Assembly: GCA_947625225.1 (NCBI GenBank)
Contig: CANQNQ010000001.1
Location: forward strand, 1 to 64,000
From: an uncultured Clostridia bacterium
GTDB taxonomy: Bacteria; Bacillota; Clostridia; Christensenellales; CAG-917
DNA: 64,000 nt
Reading direction: 5' to 3'
The translations under genes were made by a program, and so were the position numbers. The notes under the pieces are model-generated. The model was not told the origin of the DNA and did no database searches. It saw only the letters and a list, made by a program, of their open reading frames with translations. This document shows, in pieces, positions 37,399 through 48,115 of the stretch; the first letter of the stretch is position 1; each line of letters begins with the position of its first letter.

Positions 37399-38211
37399 AT
37401 GAGCGATTGCACACACGATTGCGACAGCTGCGGCAAGGATTGCGCAAGCCGCATAACCTTTGACAAGCCCCACGAGCTGTCGCGCATAGGCAAAGTTATA
37501 GGCGTTGTAAGCGGCAAGGGAGGCGTGGGAAAATCGCTTGCCACCTGCCTACTTGCGGCCCAAACGGCGGCATCGGGCAAACGCGCCGCCATTCTCGACG
37601 CGGACATAACGGGTCCGTCCATTCCGCGCGCGCTGGGCATACGCGGCTCGGCTGAGGGCGACGACATGGGCATATACCCCCGCGTCGATCGCAATGGCAT
37701 CAAAGTGATGTCATCCAACCTGCTGCTGGAGCACCCCAACGACCCCGTCGTGTGGCGCGGGCCGATGATCGCGGGTATGGTCAAGCAGTTCTGGACGGAC
37801 GTCATCTGGGGAGACGTGGACGTAATGTTTGTGGATATGCCTCCCGGAACGGGCGACGTGCCCCTCACCGTGTTTCAATCCATCAAGCTGGACGGCATAG
37901 TGATCGTCACCTCGCCGCAGGAGCTTGTGGGTATGATCGTCGAAAAGGCGGTGAAGATGGCAAACACCATGAAGATAAAGATATACGGCGTAATCGAAAA
38001 TATGAGCTATCTGCTCTGCCCGGAATGTGGCAAACAGATAGACGTGTTCGGCAGCGGCAAAGTGGACGAGGTGGCGACGGACTTTGACCTAAAGGTGCTT
38101 GCGCGCATCCCCATCGACAGGGATATCGCCGCCGCTATGGACGAGGGCGACGCGGGCAGACTTGCCAAATATCAATATATGGCGACAGCTCTCAAAGAGA
38201 TATTGCGCTGA
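37399..38211 (+). CDS. Mrp/NBP35-type Fe-S cluster carrier ATPase
   Basis: 270 aa; GVVSGKGGVGKSLATCLLA; DADITGPSIPRALG; VDMPPGTGDVPLTVFQS; CPECGKQIDVFG. Confidence 0.92.
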   Translation: MSDCTHDCDSCGKDCASRITFDKPHELSRIGKVIGVVSGKGGVGKSLATCLLAAQTAASGKRAAILDADITGPSIPRALGIRGSAEGDDMGIYPRVDRNGIKVMSSNLLLEHPNDPVVWRGPMIAGMVKQFWTDVIWGDVDVMFVDMPPGTGDVPLTVFQSIKLDGIVIVTSPQELVGMIVEKAVKMANTMKIKIYGVIENMSYLLCPECGKQIDVFGSGKVDEVATDFDLKVLARIPIDRDIAAAMDEGDAGRLAKYQYMATALKEILR

Positions 38212-38255
38212 GCCTTATTTGACAAAACAGGCACTTTAAGTGGAGAAAACGACGT

Positions 38256-38711
38256 ATGAACCGCCGAGAATTGGCAGAACGTTATTTTGTTGAGGGCTAC
38301 AACTGCACGCAGGCGACGGTGCTTGCGTTTGAGGAGCTGTTTGACATCCCGCGCGAACAGCTGCTGCGCATATCCTCCTCGTTTGGTGGAGGCATGGGCA
38401 GATTGCGCGAGGTGTGCGGCGCGGTGAGCGGCATGTTTTTTGTCGCAGGCGCCATCACGGGCTACTCCGAACCGGGAGATGTGCAGCAAAAGGCTAAGCA
38501 CTACGCCACAATACAGGCGCTGGCGGCAAAGTTCCGCGAGACGCACGGCAGCATAATCTGCCGTGAACTGCTTGGCACAAAGCCGGCAAGCACGGATCCC
38601 ACGCCCGAGGCGCGCACGCCGGAATACTACAAGACCCGCCCCTGCGCAAGGCTGGCGGGCGACTGCGCGCAGATACTGTGCGAGTACTTCGACATCCCCG
38701 ACAAACAATGA
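38256..38711 (+). CDS. C-GCAxxG-C-C family protein (putative redox/selenate-reduction-like)
   Basis: AERYFVEGYNCTQATVLAFEEL; FGGGMGRLREVCGAVSGMFFVAG. Confidence 0.8.
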   Translation: MNRRELAERYFVEGYNCTQATVLAFEELFDIPREQLLRISSSFGGGMGRLREVCGAVSGMFFVAGAITGYSEPGDVQQKAKHYATIQALAAKFRETHGSIICRELLGTKPASTDPTPEARTPEYYKTRPCARLAGDCAQILCEYFDIPDKQ

Positions 38712-39040
38712 GCTACTACGACAAGGTTTACGAGATCGTTCGCAATATCCCCGCGGGACATGTGGCGACGTATGGTCAGATCGCCGCGATGACGGGCTCG
38801 CCCAAGGCTTCGCGCGCGGTGGGATACGCGCTGCACCTCAATCCCGACCCACAGCGCATCCCCTGTTTCAGAGTGGTCAACCGCTTTGGAGGCTGTGCGC
38901 CCGCGTTCGCGTTCGGAGGCAAGGACGTGCAGGCAAATCTGCTGCGCGCCGACGGCGTGGAAGTGTCCGAAGACGGCTACGTAGACCTTGACAAATATCA
39001 GTGGAAAACGACGCAAACAGATGTTAAAACGCCAAAATAA
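38708..39040 (+). CDS. MGMT/alkyltransferase-like protein with PCFR active-site variant
   Basis: 110 aa; IPAGHVATYGQIAAMTGSPKASRAVGYALHLNPDPQRIPCFRVVNRFGG; start overlaps previous stop (ATGA). Confidence 0.85.
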   Translation: MSYYDKVYEIVRNIPAGHVATYGQIAAMTGSPKASRAVGYALHLNPDPQRIPCFRVVNRFGGCAPAFAFGGKDVQANLLRADGVEVSEDGYVDLDKYQWKTTQTDVKTPK

Positions 39041-39068
39041 AGCTGATAAACCGTGTTATAAGAAAGAA

Positions 39069-39096
39069 GCCCTCGCAAATTGCGAGGGCATTTTTT
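39069..39096. terminator. Terminator hairpin at the end of the ribosomal superoperon
   Basis: GCCCTCGCAAATTGCGAGGGCATTTTTT. Confidence 0.75.
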
Positions 39097-39112
39097 AAGT
39101 GCGTAAGGGCGC

Positions 39113-39619
39113 TCAGATAAGTTTGATGACGCACATTTGCGCGGCGTCGCCCCTTCTGTAGTCCGTCTTTACGATGCGAGTGTAGCCGCCGCCCTGACCT
39201 GTCTCGTCCTTGCGGGCGTCATACTTGGGCGCGTACTCCTTGAATATCTTCTCGATGAGAGGATGCTTTGTGTCCCTTATGCGGGCGCGGAAGGCGGACT
39301 TGGATTCCTTGTCCTGCTTGACTTCCTGTATATCCACCAGCTCCGCCATAAGTCTGCGGCGCGCCGCAAGCTTTTTGGGGCCGTCGTTGGTGAATTCCAC
39401 GCTTGTCTTTTCGCCCTTGGCGTTGGTGACGGTCTTGACCGTCTTGACATCGTCCTTATAGGCTCTGAGTGCGATGGTGATATACTTTTCCGCAAGTCTT
39501 CTTACAGACTTTGCGCGATCAACGGTGGTGGTCAGATGACCATACCACAGAAGCTCCGATACCTGATTTTTGAGCATAGCCATTCTTTGGTCTGTGCGCT
39601 TACCTAATTTTTTTGGCAT
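39113..39619 (-). CDS. rplQ: 50S ribosomal protein L17
   Basis: KLGKRTDQRMAMLKNQVSELLWYGHLTTTVDRAKSVRRLAEK; operon position. Confidence 0.97.
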   Translation of the reverse strand: MPKKLGKRTDQRMAMLKNQVSELLWYGHLTTTVDRAKSVRRLAEKYITIALRAYKDDVKTVKTVTNAKGEKTSVEFTNDGPKKLAARRRLMAELVDIQEVKQDKESKSAFRARIRDTKHPLIEKIFKEYAPKYDARKDETGQGGGYTRIVKTDYRRGDAAQMCVIKLI

Positions 39620-39632
39620 AATTACCTCCTAG

Positions 39633-40586
39633 TTAGTCCTCTTGCGTTTTCAAGCTCAAACCGAGGTCTTCGAGCTTCTTGACTACTTCCTCGAGGGACT
39701 TTCTGCCGAGGTTTCTGACCTTGAGCATGTCCTCTTCGGAACGCTTTGTTAAGTCTTCGACGGTGTGGATACCTGCGCGCTTGAGGCAGTTGTACGAACG
39801 CACCGACAGATCCAGATCCTCAACAGACATCTCCAACACCTTTATCTTGCTGTCCGCCTGCGGCTCCACAAGGATAGCCTTGTCCGCCATGTTCTCGATG
39901 AGGTCGACAAACAGCTTGATGTGGTCGTTCATTATCTTGGCGGCGAGGGAGGTGATCTCCTTTGCGGACGTAGTGCCGTCGGTGGTCACTTCCAACGTGA
40001 GCTTGTCAAAGTCGATGCTCTGCTCGACGCGGGTGCTCTCCACGATGTAGTTTGCCTTCACGACGGGGGTGTAGATGGAGTCGATGGGGATATACCCTAT
40101 CCTTCTGTGCGGGTCCTTGTTCTGCGAGGCGGGCACATAGCCTCTGCCCGTGCCGACGAATATGCGCATATTGATGCTTGCGCCCTCGTCCAGCGTGCAG
40201 ATGATCTGATCGGGATTCATCACCTCTACGCCCGTGGGGCACTCTATATCGCCCGCGGTGGCAACGCCAACCGTGTTGAAGTTGAGGGTGCACTCGTCCG
40301 TCTTGCCCTCGTTGCCCACGGCAACCTTGAAGCGGACGGATTTGACGTTGAGGATTATCTCGGTGACTTCCTCTTTGACGCCCTTGATGGTAGAAAACTC
40401 GTGATCGACGCCGTCGATCATCACGCCCACTGCCGCGGCGCCGGGAAGCGCTGAGAGAAGAATACGACGCAAGCTGTTGCCGATGGTTGTCCCGAAACCG
40501 CGCTCAAGCGGCTCGACTACGAACTTGGCAAAATTTTTGCTTTCGTTCTCTTCGAATGTGATTTTGGGGCTTTTGATTTCCATCAT
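39633..40586 (-). CDS. rpoA: DNA-directed RNA polymerase subunit alpha
   Basis: FVVEPLERGFGTTIGNSLRRILLSALPGAAAVGVMIDGVDHEFSTI; C-terminal alphaCTD LDLSVRSYNCLKRAGIHTVEDL. Confidence 0.98.
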   Translation of the reverse strand: MMEIKSPKITFEENESKNFAKFVVEPLERGFGTTIGNSLRRILLSALPGAAAVGVMIDGVDHEFSTIKGVKEEVTEIILNVKSVRFKVAVGNEGKTDECTLNFNTVGVATAGDIECPTGVEVMNPDQIICTLDEGASINMRIFVGTGRGYVPASQNKDPHRRIGYIPIDSIYTPVVKANYIVESTRVEQSIDFDKLTLEVTTDGTTSAKEITSLAAKIMNDHIKLFVDLIENMADKAILVEPQADSKIKVLEMSVEDLDLSVRSYNCLKRAGIHTVEDLTKRSEEDMLKVRNLGRKSLEEVVKKLEDLGLSLKTQED

Positions 40587-40606
40587 TAACGTATCCTCCT
40601 ATAAGA

Positions 40607-41230
40607 TTATTTGGAATACAACTCGACGATGAGGTGCTCCTGCACGTCAAGAGCGACGTCCTCCCTCTGAGGCAGAGCGACAACTTTGCCCACAAGCGTG
40701 GTGTTGTCAAACTCCAACCACTTGACGATGTTGAGGTTTTTGGTCTGCTTGACGTTGTCCCACATGGTGGAATCCTTCTTGTTTTCCTTCACGGCAATGA
40801 CGTCGCCGACCTTGACCATATAGGAGGGGATGTTGACGTTTTTGCCGTTGACGGTGATGTGACCGTGGTTGACTATCTGACGCGCCATTGCCCTGGAGCT
40901 GCCCAGCCCGAGGTTGTACACGACGTTGTCAAGGCGCCTTTCGATGAGGATAAGCATGTTCTCACCGGTGATGCCGCGCATCTCGGACGCTCTGTCATAG
41001 TACATCTTGAACTGCTTTTCGGTCACGCCGTAGTAACGCTTGGTCTTCTGCTTCTCTCTGAGCTGAACGGAGTAACCGCTAGCCTTCTTTCTGCTGCTGC
41101 CGTGTGCGCCGGGAGCCACTCTCTTGAGATCGAAGGTGCACTTTTGAGACGTGCACTTGTCGCCCTTCAGATAAAGTTTGCAACCCTCGCGTCTGCAAAG
41201 ACGGCAATCGGGTCCTGTATATTTAGCCAT
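40607..41230 (-). CDS. rpsD: 30S ribosomal protein S4
   Basis: MAKYTGPDCRLCRREGCKLYLKG; RLDNVVYNLGLGSSRAMARQIVNHGHITVNGK. Confidence 0.98.
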   Translation of the reverse strand: MAKYTGPDCRLCRREGCKLYLKGDKCTSQKCTFDLKRVAPGAHGSSRKKASGYSVQLREKQKTKRYYGVTEKQFKMYYDRASEMRGITGENMLILIERRLDNVVYNLGLGSSRAMARQIVNHGHITVNGKNVNIPSYMVKVGDVIAVKENKKDSTMWDNVKQTKNLNIVKWLEFDNTTLVGKVVALPQREDVALDVQEHLIVELYSK

Positions 41231-41245
41231 ATTGAAATCCTCCTA

Positions 41246-41641
41246 TTACAGTCTTCTCGCCTTGGGCGGACGGCAACCGTTGTGGGGGATGGGAGACACG
41301 TCCTGAATGAGCGTGACTTCCATGCCGACGTTGCCCAGCGCGCGAATTGCGGACTCTCTGCCCTGACCGGCGCCCTTGACATAGACCTCGACGGTCCTCA
41401 TGCCCTGGTCGTACGCGATCTTTGCGGCGTCCTCGCTGACCATCTGCGCTGCAAACGGAGTGGATTTACGGCTGCCGCGCAGCTTGAGCTTGCCTGCGGA
41501 CGACCACGAAACCGCGTTGCCGTTCATATCGGTGATGGTCACGATGGTGTTGTTGAAGGAGGCGTGAATGTGCACCTGACCTTTTTCAACACGCTTGATA
41601 TCTTTTCTCTTTTTGATAGCTTTTCTTGCGATACCTGCCAT
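41246..41641 (-). CDS. rpsK: 30S ribosomal protein S11
   Basis: [46 protein letters not shown]. Confidence 0.98.
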   Translation of the reverse strand: MAGIARKAIKKRKDIKRVEKGQVHIHASFNNTIVTITDMNGNAVSWSSAGKLKLRGSRKSTPFAAQMVSEDAAKIAYDQGMRTVEVYVKGAGQGRESAIRALGNVGMEVTLIQDVSPIPHNGCRPPKARRL

Positions 41642-41652
41642 AGTCTGCCTCC

Positions 41653-42018
41653 TTACTTCTTGCGGCTGACGGCGCGTTTGGGTCCTTTACGGGTGCGCGC
41701 GTTCTGCTTTGTATTCTGTCCGCGTACGGGCAGTCCCTTTCTGTGACGGACACCGCGGTAGCAACCTATCTCCATCAATCTCTTGATGTTGAGCGTCACC
41801 TCGCGTCTGAGGTCGCCCTCGACGTGCAGGTTGCTTTCAATGTAATCACGGATAAGACTCACCTGTGATTCGGTCAGATCTCTTACGCGCGTGTCGGGAT
41901 CGATGCCCGTTTCACGCAAAATCTGCTGAGATGTGGAAAGACCGATGCCGTAGATGTAGGTAAGTCCGTATTCTACTCTCTTGTCGCGCGGAAGATCCAC
42001 GCCGGCGATTCTTGCCAT
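41653..42018 (-). CDS. rpsM: 30S ribosomal protein S13
   Basis: [54 protein letters not shown]. Confidence 0.98.
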   Translation of the reverse strand: MARIAGVDLPRDKRVEYGLTYIYGIGLSTSQQILRETGIDPDTRVRDLTESQVSLIRDYIESNLHVEGDLRREVTLNIKRLMEIGCYRGVRHRKGLPVRGQNTKQNARTRKGPKRAVSRKK

Positions 42019-42161
42019 TTTTTACCTCCGAAATGATATATACGATTTATCTATATGGACGCGTACGGTGTTGCCTTGTATAAATGGAATGGGGCAACCA
42101 GCCGCCATACGCTCAGTTCCGTATTTGCGCTTATGCAAAAACGCACAAGCGATGCCACCGC

Positions 42162-42278
42162 TCAGCCCTGACGCTGCTTGTGATTGGGATATTTGGAGCA
42201 GATCACCATAACTCTGCCGTTTCTCTTGATGACCTTGCACTTGTCGCACATGGGTTTTACACTGGGTCTGACTTTCAT
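42162..42278 (-). CDS. rpmJ: 50S ribosomal protein L36
   Basis: Translated by eye: [38 protein letters not shown] (38 aa; below the ORF-track threshold). Confidence 0.97.
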   Translation of the reverse strand: MKVRPSVKPMCDKCKVIKRNGRVMVICSKYPNHKQRQG

Positions 42279-42303
42279 TGTTGGTCCTCCTTTTTATTTT
42301 GCC

Positions 42304-42522
42304 TTACTTGTTGCGGTAGATGATCCTGCCCTTGGTAAGGTCGTACGGCGACATCTCGATCTTTACGCGGTCGCCCTCCAGAATTCTGATGTTGTTGATG
42401 CGAAGTTTTCCGCCCAGATACGCCAACACTTGGTGTCCGTTTGTAAGTTCCACTCTGAATTGGCTTTTTGGCAGAGCCTCGACCACTTTGCCCTCGGTTT
42501 CGATGACGTCGTCCTTTGACAT
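42304..42522 (-). CDS. infA: Translation initiation factor IF-1
   Basis: [72 protein letters not shown]. Confidence 0.97.
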   Translation of the reverse strand: MSKDDVIETEGKVVEALPKSQFRVELTNGHQVLAYLGGKLRINNIRILEGDRVKIEMSPYDLTKGRIIYRNK

Positions 42523-42538
42523 TGCAACCTACCTTGAT

Positions 42539-42811
42539 TTATTTTTGCCGTACAGTTTCATTGTACAGGCGAAGTGCGCTATACAGTTCGGCGTCAAACA
42601 CTTGCGCGCCCGATTTGAGCTTGTCGGCTATCTTTGCCAGCATATCGCCGTGCGAGCCCAGATGCTTGACGTTTTTCAGCTTTGCCTTCTTGATGCGACG
42701 CAGGTCTCCGTCGGCGATGAGCACGCGGCTGTCGTCGACAATGCCCACCACGGCATAGTACCTGCCGCTGTCCCTTCCTGCCTTGGAATATACTACCTGA
42801 CCGATCTCCAT
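42539..42811 (-). CDS. KOW-domain RNA-binding protein
   Basis: IGQVVYSKAGRDSGRYYAVVGIVDDSRVLIADGDLRRIKKAKLKNVKHL; between infA and map. Confidence 0.8.
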   Translation of the reverse strand: MEIGQVVYSKAGRDSGRYYAVVGIVDDSRVLIADGDLRRIKKAKLKNVKHLGSHGDMLAKIADKLKSGAQVFDAELYSALRLYNETVRQK

Positions 42812-42812
42812 A

Positions 42813-43550
42813 TCAAAGCGTCAATATTTCAGCCCCTCTTTCGGTCAGGGCGACCGTGTTTTCGTAATGCGCGGAGGGTTTGCCGTCCAGCGTTTCGCAT
42901 TTCCAGCCGTCCTCCAGCGTCTGCCAGGTGCCCATGTTTATCATGGGTTCGATGGCAAGCACCATGCCCACCTCCAGCTTGGGACCGTGTCCCGCCTTGC
43001 CGAAGTTGGGGACGGAGGGATCCTCGTGCATCTCCCTGCCTATGCCGTGCCCCACCATGCTCCTCACCACGCCGTAGCCGCGTGATTCGCAATAGGTCTG
43101 CACTGCATGGGATATGTCGCCCAGTCTGCCGCCCGCCTTGAATTGCTTGACTCCCTCAAAGAAGCTCTGCTTTGTCACCTCGACAAGCCTACGCTTCTCC
43201 TCGCTTATCTCGCCCACAGCCAGCGTCCTTGCGGCGTCCGCCTGCCAGCCCTGATATATAAGACCGCAATCCAGACTGAGTATCTCGCCCTCCTTGAGCC
43301 TGCGCGCGGAGGGAAATCCGTGTACGACCACCTCGTCGATGGAGGCGCATATCGTCCCCGGAAAACCGCCGTATCCCAAAAATGAAGGCTTGCTGTCGTG
43401 CGACGTGATGTAATTGTACGCAAACTCGTCCAGCTTTTTGGTTGACACCCCCGGCTTGACCTTGTCCGCCAGATACAGCAGACAATCCCTGAGGATGGCG
43501 CCGGAGCGGCGCATACATTCTATCTCCGAAGGACTCTTAATGTAGATCAT
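42813..43550 (-). CDS. map: Type I methionyl aminopeptidase
   Basis: [65 protein letters not shown]. Confidence 0.97.
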   Translation of the reverse strand: MIYIKSPSEIECMRRSGAILRDCLLYLADKVKPGVSTKKLDEFAYNYITSHDSKPSFLGYGGFPGTICASIDEVVVHGFPSARRLKEGEILSLDCGLIYQGWQADAARTLAVGEISEEKRRLVEVTKQSFFEGVKQFKAGGRLGDISHAVQTYCESRGYGVVRSMVGHGIGREMHEDPSVPNFGKAGHGPKLEVGMVLAIEPMINMGTWQTLEDGWKCETLDGKPSAHYENTVALTERGAEILTL

Positions 43551-44166
43551 CAAGCACCTTCTCGATATCGGCAAATATCTCTTCCCTGCTGCCCGTCGCC
43601 TCTATGTTGCGCAGCTTTCCCTGCGCCTCGTAGTAGTTCGCAAGCGGAGCGGTCTGCTGTCTGTACACCTCAAGGCGCCTCAGCACCGTTTCGGGCTTGT
43701 CGTCGTCGCGGATGTACAGCGGCTTGCCGCATTTACGGCAGGTCTCGTCGCCGCCCAGCGTGGAGATGTGATATGTCTCGCCGCAAGCGCACACGCGCCT
43801 ACCGCTGAGCCTGTCGACTATCACGTCGAAGGGCACGTCCACATTGATGGCGACGTCGATGCGCGCCACTCTGTCCAGAGCCTCCGCCTGAGCGACCGTG
43901 CGAGGAAAGCCGTCGAGGATATAGCCGCCGTTGCAATCGCTTTGCGCCAGCCTGTCCTCCACAAGCCCTATCACGACATCATCCGGCACAAGCGCGCCGG
44001 CGTCTATGTAGGATTTGGCTTTGAGTCCCAGCGGAGTTCCGTCCGCTATGTTGCGGCGGAGTATGTCGCCCGTGGAGATGTGCGGCACGCCGTACTTCTC
44101 TTTGATGAAGGCGGCCTGCGTACCCTTGCCCGCGCCGGGAGCTCCCAACAGAATGATGTTTTTCAT
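43537..44166 (-). CDS. adk: Adenylate kinase
   Basis: [43 protein letters not shown]; zinc-binding CGETYH...CRKCGKP. Confidence 0.97.
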   Translation of the reverse strand: MKNIILLGAPGAGKGTQAAFIKEKYGVPHISTGDILRRNIADGTPLGLKAKSYIDAGALVPDDVVIGLVEDRLAQSDCNGGYILDGFPRTVAQAEALDRVARIDVAINVDVPFDVIVDRLSGRRVCACGETYHISTLGGDETCRKCGKPLYIRDDDKPETVLRRLEVYRQQTAPLANYYEAQGKLRNIEATGSREEIFADIEKVLDDLH

Positions 44167-44244
44167 ATCTTGCCATTATAGCACGCTTTAACTTCCGAGG
44201 CAATCAAATACGCACGGAAGTTAAGCTGCATACATATTGTTGTT

Positions 44245-45573
44245 TTACTTGAGGAAGCCCTTGTAGTGCTTCATCATGATCTGCGATTCCAGCTGCTTGT
44301 TCAGCTCCAATGCGACGGAAACGACTATCAACAAGCCCGTTGCGGAGAATGAACTGCCAAATCCGAGATCATATCCCCCGCCGTAACGTCCGCTGAGCGC
44401 CAGGAAGATGAAGGTAGGCACCAGAGCGATTATCATGAGGAATATCGCGCCGAACAGTGTTATACGGTTGTTTATCTTCCTCAAAAAGTCGCTGGTGGGC
44501 TTGCCCGCTCTTATGCCGGGAATGAAGCCGCCGTACTGCTGGATGTTTTTGGACACGTCGTCGGGGTTGAATTGGATCTGCGCATAGAAGTAGGAGAATC
44601 CAAGTATCAACAGCGCCAACAGCACATAGTATACGGGAGTGCCCGAACCCATGTACGTCGCGTACCACACAGCCGCGGGGGTGTTGGAGAAGAACAATTG
44701 GATGATCATCTGAGGCAGCATCAACAGGGATGAGGCAAAGATGATGGGCATGACGCCGCTGCCGTTGACCCTGATGGGGATGTAGGTGGTCTGTCCGCCG
44801 TACATCTTGTTGCCCTTGATCTGCTTGGAGTACTGCACCGCTATCCTGCGTTCCGCGCCGTCCATAAAGACTATGAACGCGAAGATGCCCACAACCACTG
44901 CGATGAAGCCGAGGATGTTCCAGATAAGCTCCCAGCGGTCGCCCAGCTGTCTGAACGCGCCCGCCATCGTGGTGCCCGCCGTAGCGAGGATGCCGATGAA
45001 GATTATGATGGAACTGCCGTTGCCTATGCCGTACTCGGTGATACGCTCGCTCAGCCACATGACCATCGTGCTGCCTGCCACCAGAATGATGATGGTCATT
45101 GCCATGGTCAGCACCGCGGGCGAATCGGAGTTCTTCTCAAAGGAGAACAGAGGATTGATACCGTTGCTGTTGTTGAGCATCACGACGATACCTATCGCCT
45201 GTATGACCGCCAACACTATAGCCACGATACGCGTGATCTGCGTCAGCTTCTTTCTGCCCTCTTCGCCTTCCTTTGACATCCTTTCAAGCGCGGGAATGAC
45301 CAATGTGAGCAGCTGCATGATGATGAACGAGTTGATGAACGGCAATATGCCCAGCGCGAACAGCGTCGCGTTCTGCAACGAGCCGCCCGTGATGGCGCCC
45401 AACACCCCAAGGAAGTCCTGCGCACCGCCGAACACACTGCTTATGACGTTGGCGTTCAGCGTGGGCACGGGAATATAACATCCTATGCGGTAGACCAGTA
45501 TGAGAAGCAAGGTGAACCATATCTTCGTCCTGATCTCTTTTGATTTGAATGCGTTTTTGAGCGTTTCAAACAT
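44245..45573 (-). CDS. secY: Preprotein translocase subunit SecY
   Basis: 442 aa; IPVPTLNANVI; PFINSFIIMQLLTLVIPALERMSKEGEEGRKKLTQITR; GYDLGFGSSFSATGLLIVVSVALELNKQLESQIMMKHYKGFLK. Confidence 0.98.
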   Translation of the reverse strand: MFETLKNAFKSKEIRTKIWFTLLLILVYRIGCYIPVPTLNANVISSVFGGAQDFLGVLGAITGGSLQNATLFALGILPFINSFIIMQLLTLVIPALERMSKEGEEGRKKLTQITRIVAIVLAVIQAIGIVVMLNNSNGINPLFSFEKNSDSPAVLTMAMTIIILVAGSTMVMWLSERITEYGIGNGSSIIIFIGILATAGTTMAGAFRQLGDRWELIWNILGFIAVVVGIFAFIVFMDGAERRIAVQYSKQIKGNKMYGGQTTYIPIRVNGSGVMPIIFASSLLMLPQMIIQLFFSNTPAAVWYATYMGSGTPVYYVLLALLILGFSYFYAQIQFNPDDVSKNIQQYGGFIPGIRAGKPTSDFLRKINNRITLFGAIFLMIIALVPTFIFLALSGRYGGGYDLGFGSSFSATGLLIVVSVALELNKQLESQIMMKHYKGFLK

Positions 45574-46019
45574 TATAGCACCTCTACCGTGCCGCCTGCC
45601 TTTTTGATTTTTTCAACTGCAGACGCGGTGAATTTGTTTGCTCTGACAGTTACCTTCTTGGTCAACTCGCCGTCGCCCATGATCTTAAGTCCATAGGGCT
45701 CCGCCTTCTTGACGATTCCTGCCTCGATGAGCTGCTCTATACCGACTTCCGCCCCGTCCTCGAATGCGTTCAACGCCTGGACATTGACCGTGGTGTACAC
45801 GTGTGCAAATCTCTTGTTGTTGAATCCGATTTTGGGAAGACGTCTTGTCATAGGCATCTGTCCGCCCTCGAAGTTGGGACGTACGCCGCCGCCGCTTCTT
45901 GCCCATTGACCCTTGTGACCGCGGGTGGAGGTCTTGCCCATGCCCGAGCCTATGCCGCGGCCAACGCGCTTAGAAGGGGTTTTTGCTCCTGTCTGAGGTC
46001 TGAGTGTTTGTATTTCCAT
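45573..46019 (-). CDS. rplO: 50S ribosomal protein L15
   Basis: KRVGRGIGSGMGKTSTRGHKGQWARSGGGVRPNFEGGQMPMTRRLPK. Confidence 0.97.
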   Translation of the reverse strand: MEIQTLRPQTGAKTPSKRVGRGIGSGMGKTSTRGHKGQWARSGGGVRPNFEGGQMPMTRRLPKIGFNNKRFAHVYTTVNVQALNAFEDGAEVGIEQLIEAGIVKKAEPYGLKIMGDGELTKKVTVRANKFTASAVEKIKKAGGTVEVL

Positions 46020-46029
46020 TGTGCCCTCC

Positions 46030-46233
46030 TCAGATTTCCTCGACCTTGACGAGGTGGGAAACCTTGACGATCTTGCCTCTGAGGCAAGCGTTGTCGTTGA
46101 AGACTCTGCTGTTGCCTATCTTGTGCAGGCCCAAAGCCTCAAGATTGGCCTTTTGATTTTCCAGAGTGCCGTTGGGACTTTTAACGAGGGTCACTCTGAC
46201 TTGCTTTGCGCTTTCCTTTGCCTTTTTAGCCAT
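46030..46233 (-). CDS. rpmD: 50S ribosomal protein L30
   Basis: VRVTLVKSPNGTLENQKANLEALGLHKIGNSRVFNDNACLRGKIVKVSHLVKVEEI. Confidence 0.95.
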   Translation of the reverse strand: MAKKAKESAKQVRVTLVKSPNGTLENQKANLEALGLHKIGNSRVFNDNACLRGKIVKVSHLVKVEEI

Positions 46234-46243
46234 AATACCCTCC

Positions 46244-46762
46244 TTAGTCTGCCACCACGTCAACGCCGCGCAGCGCAGCGATCTGGTCTGCATTTCTCAG
46301 GCTCTTGAGTCCTTCCATCGTCGCCTTTGCGGAGTTGATGGGATTGTTGGAGCCCAGGGACTTGGTCCTGATGTCCTTGACGCCCGCTACCTCGAGCACG
46401 TCGCGCACTGCGCCGCCCGCGATAACGCCGGTACCTTCCTGAGCGGGCAGGAGCAATACCTGTCCTCTGCCGAACTTACCTGTCGTCGCATGAGGAATCG
46501 TGCCGTTTTTGAGGGAGATGTCCACCATGTTGCGCTTCGCAAGCTGAGTGGCTTTTTCGATGGCTTCGGGGACTTCCGCCGCCTTGCCCATACCCAGGCC
46601 TACCTTGCCTGCGCCGTCGCCGACCACCATGAGCGCCGAGAAACGCATGTTCCTGCCGCCCTTGACCGTCTTTGTGACGCGGTTGACTGCGATGAGCTTT
46701 TTGGTGAGGTTGTCGTTCTCCTCTCTGTTTCTGTCATTACGTCTGTCACGATTTTCTGCCAT
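46244..46762 (-). CDS. rpsE: 30S ribosomal protein S5
   Basis: [43 protein letters not shown]. Confidence 0.98.
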   Translation of the reverse strand: MAENRDRRNDRNREENDNLTKKLIAVNRVTKTVKGGRNMRFSALMVVGDGAGKVGLGMGKAAEVPEAIEKATQLAKRNMVDISLKNGTIPHATTGKFGRGQVLLLPAQEGTGVIAGGAVRDVLEVAGVKDIRTKSLGSNNPINSAKATMEGLKSLRNADQIAALRGVDVVAD

Positions 46763-46770
46763 AATTCCTC

Positions 46771-47139
46771 CTAAAACTCAAGACCGGCTTCTCTTGCGCC
46801 GTCTGCCAGAGCCTGAACTCTGCCGGTGTACAGATAGCCGCCTCTGTCAAAGACGACCTGCTTGATGCCAAGCGCCAATGCCTTTGACGCCACTGCGGCG
46901 CCCACCAGCTTTGCCGCCTCCGTCTTGGTGACGTCCGCCGCCTTGGCGGCCACGTCCTTTTCCAGAGTGGACGCTGCGCAAAGGGTGTGACCCTTTACGT
47001 CGTCGATCACCTGAGCATAGATATGGTTGGTGCTTCTGTACACGCAGAGGCGAGGCATCTCGGCGGTGCCGCTGACCTTTTTGCGCACTCTCTCGTGACG
47101 AGCCCTTCTGTCCTGATTTTTATCGATCTTTTTAATCAT
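46771..47139 (-). CDS. rplR: 50S ribosomal protein L18
   Basis: [63 protein letters not shown]. Confidence 0.97.
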   Translation of the reverse strand: MIKKIDKNQDRRARHERVRKKVSGTAEMPRLCVYRSTNHIYAQVIDDVKGHTLCAASTLEKDVAAKAADVTKTEAAKLVGAAVASKALALGIKQVVFDRGGYLYTGRVQALADGAREAGLEF

Positions 47140-47151
47140 ACTGTCACCTCA

Positions 47152-47694
47152 TTACTTCGTGGCGCGCTTGCCGACCTTCTTGACGACCACTTCATCCTTA
47201 TAGTGGATGCCGTAGTTGTGGTAAGGTTCAACGGGCTTGATCGCCTTGATAGTGGCTGCTTCCTGTCCGACAAGCTGACGGTCGATGCCCTTGACAACAA
47301 TTTCAAGAGGCTGAGGCAGCGCAAACGTGATGCCTTCCGGCGCAACCACTTCCACACTGTGGGAGAAGCCTATGTTGAGCACCAGCTTCTTGCTGTCGGC
47401 AAGCGTGACCTTGTAGCCGACGCCGCTGACGATCAGCGACTTCTCAAAGCCCTTGGTGACGCCCACAACCATGTTGTGGATGAGAGCGCGGTACAGACCG
47501 TGCAACGCGCGATGATCCTTGTCGTCGGAGTGACGTTTGCACACGATGTGCCCGTCCTCAAGCGCCACGTCGATGGACTTGTCCACCTTCTGCGTAAGCG
47601 TGCCCAAAGGACCGCTGACGGTGACAAGATTGTTCTCGTTTTTGAATGTTACTCCGGCAGGGAGCGCGATGGGGGATCTACCTATTCTCGACAT
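47152..47694 (-). CDS. rplF: 50S ribosomal protein L6
   Basis: MSRIGRSPIALPAGVTF; KPVEPYHNYGIHYKDEVVVKKVGKRATK. Confidence 0.97.
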   Translation of the reverse strand: MSRIGRSPIALPAGVTFKNENNLVTVSGPLGTLTQKVDKSIDVALEDGHIVCKRHSDDKDHRALHGLYRALIHNMVVGVTKGFEKSLIVSGVGYKVTLADSKKLVLNIGFSHSVEVVAPEGITFALPQPLEIVVKGIDRQLVGQEAATIKAIKPVEPYHNYGIHYKDEVVVKKVGKRATK

Positions 47695-47704
47695 ACTGAC
47701 CTCC

Positions 47705-48100
47705 TTACCAGATGTAGGCGAGCACTTCGCCGCCTATGTGCTGAGCCCTTGCCTCTTTGTCCGTAAGGATGCCCTTGGATGTGGACAGGATGGCGATGCC
47801 CATGCCGTTGAGCACTTTGGGGAGATTGTCGACGCCTGCGTACACGCGCAAACCGGGAGTGGATACTCTCTTGAGGCCGGTGACGACCTTCTGATTTTTG
47901 TCGGCGGCGTACTTGAGGGTGATGGTGATGGTGTTTTGCACTTCGCCTTCCACCACTTCATAGCCCTTGATGTAGCCTTCTCTCACCAAAATGTCTGCTA
48001 TTGCTACCTTGATCTTGCTTGCGGGGACGTCCACCGTTTCGTGCTTTGCGACCAAGGCGTTCCTGATACGAGTCAACATATCTGCAATTGGATCTGTCAT
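47705..48100 (-). CDS. rpsH: 30S ribosomal protein S8
   Basis: [64 protein letters not shown]. Confidence 0.97.
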   Translation of the reverse strand: MTDPIADMLTRIRNALVAKHETVDVPASKIKVAIADILVREGYIKGYEVVEGEVQNTITITLKYAADKNQKVVTGLKRVSTPGLRVYAGVDNLPKVLNGMGIAILSTSKGILTDKEARAQHIGGEVLAYIW

Positions 48101-48115
48101 GGTTTATACCTCCTC

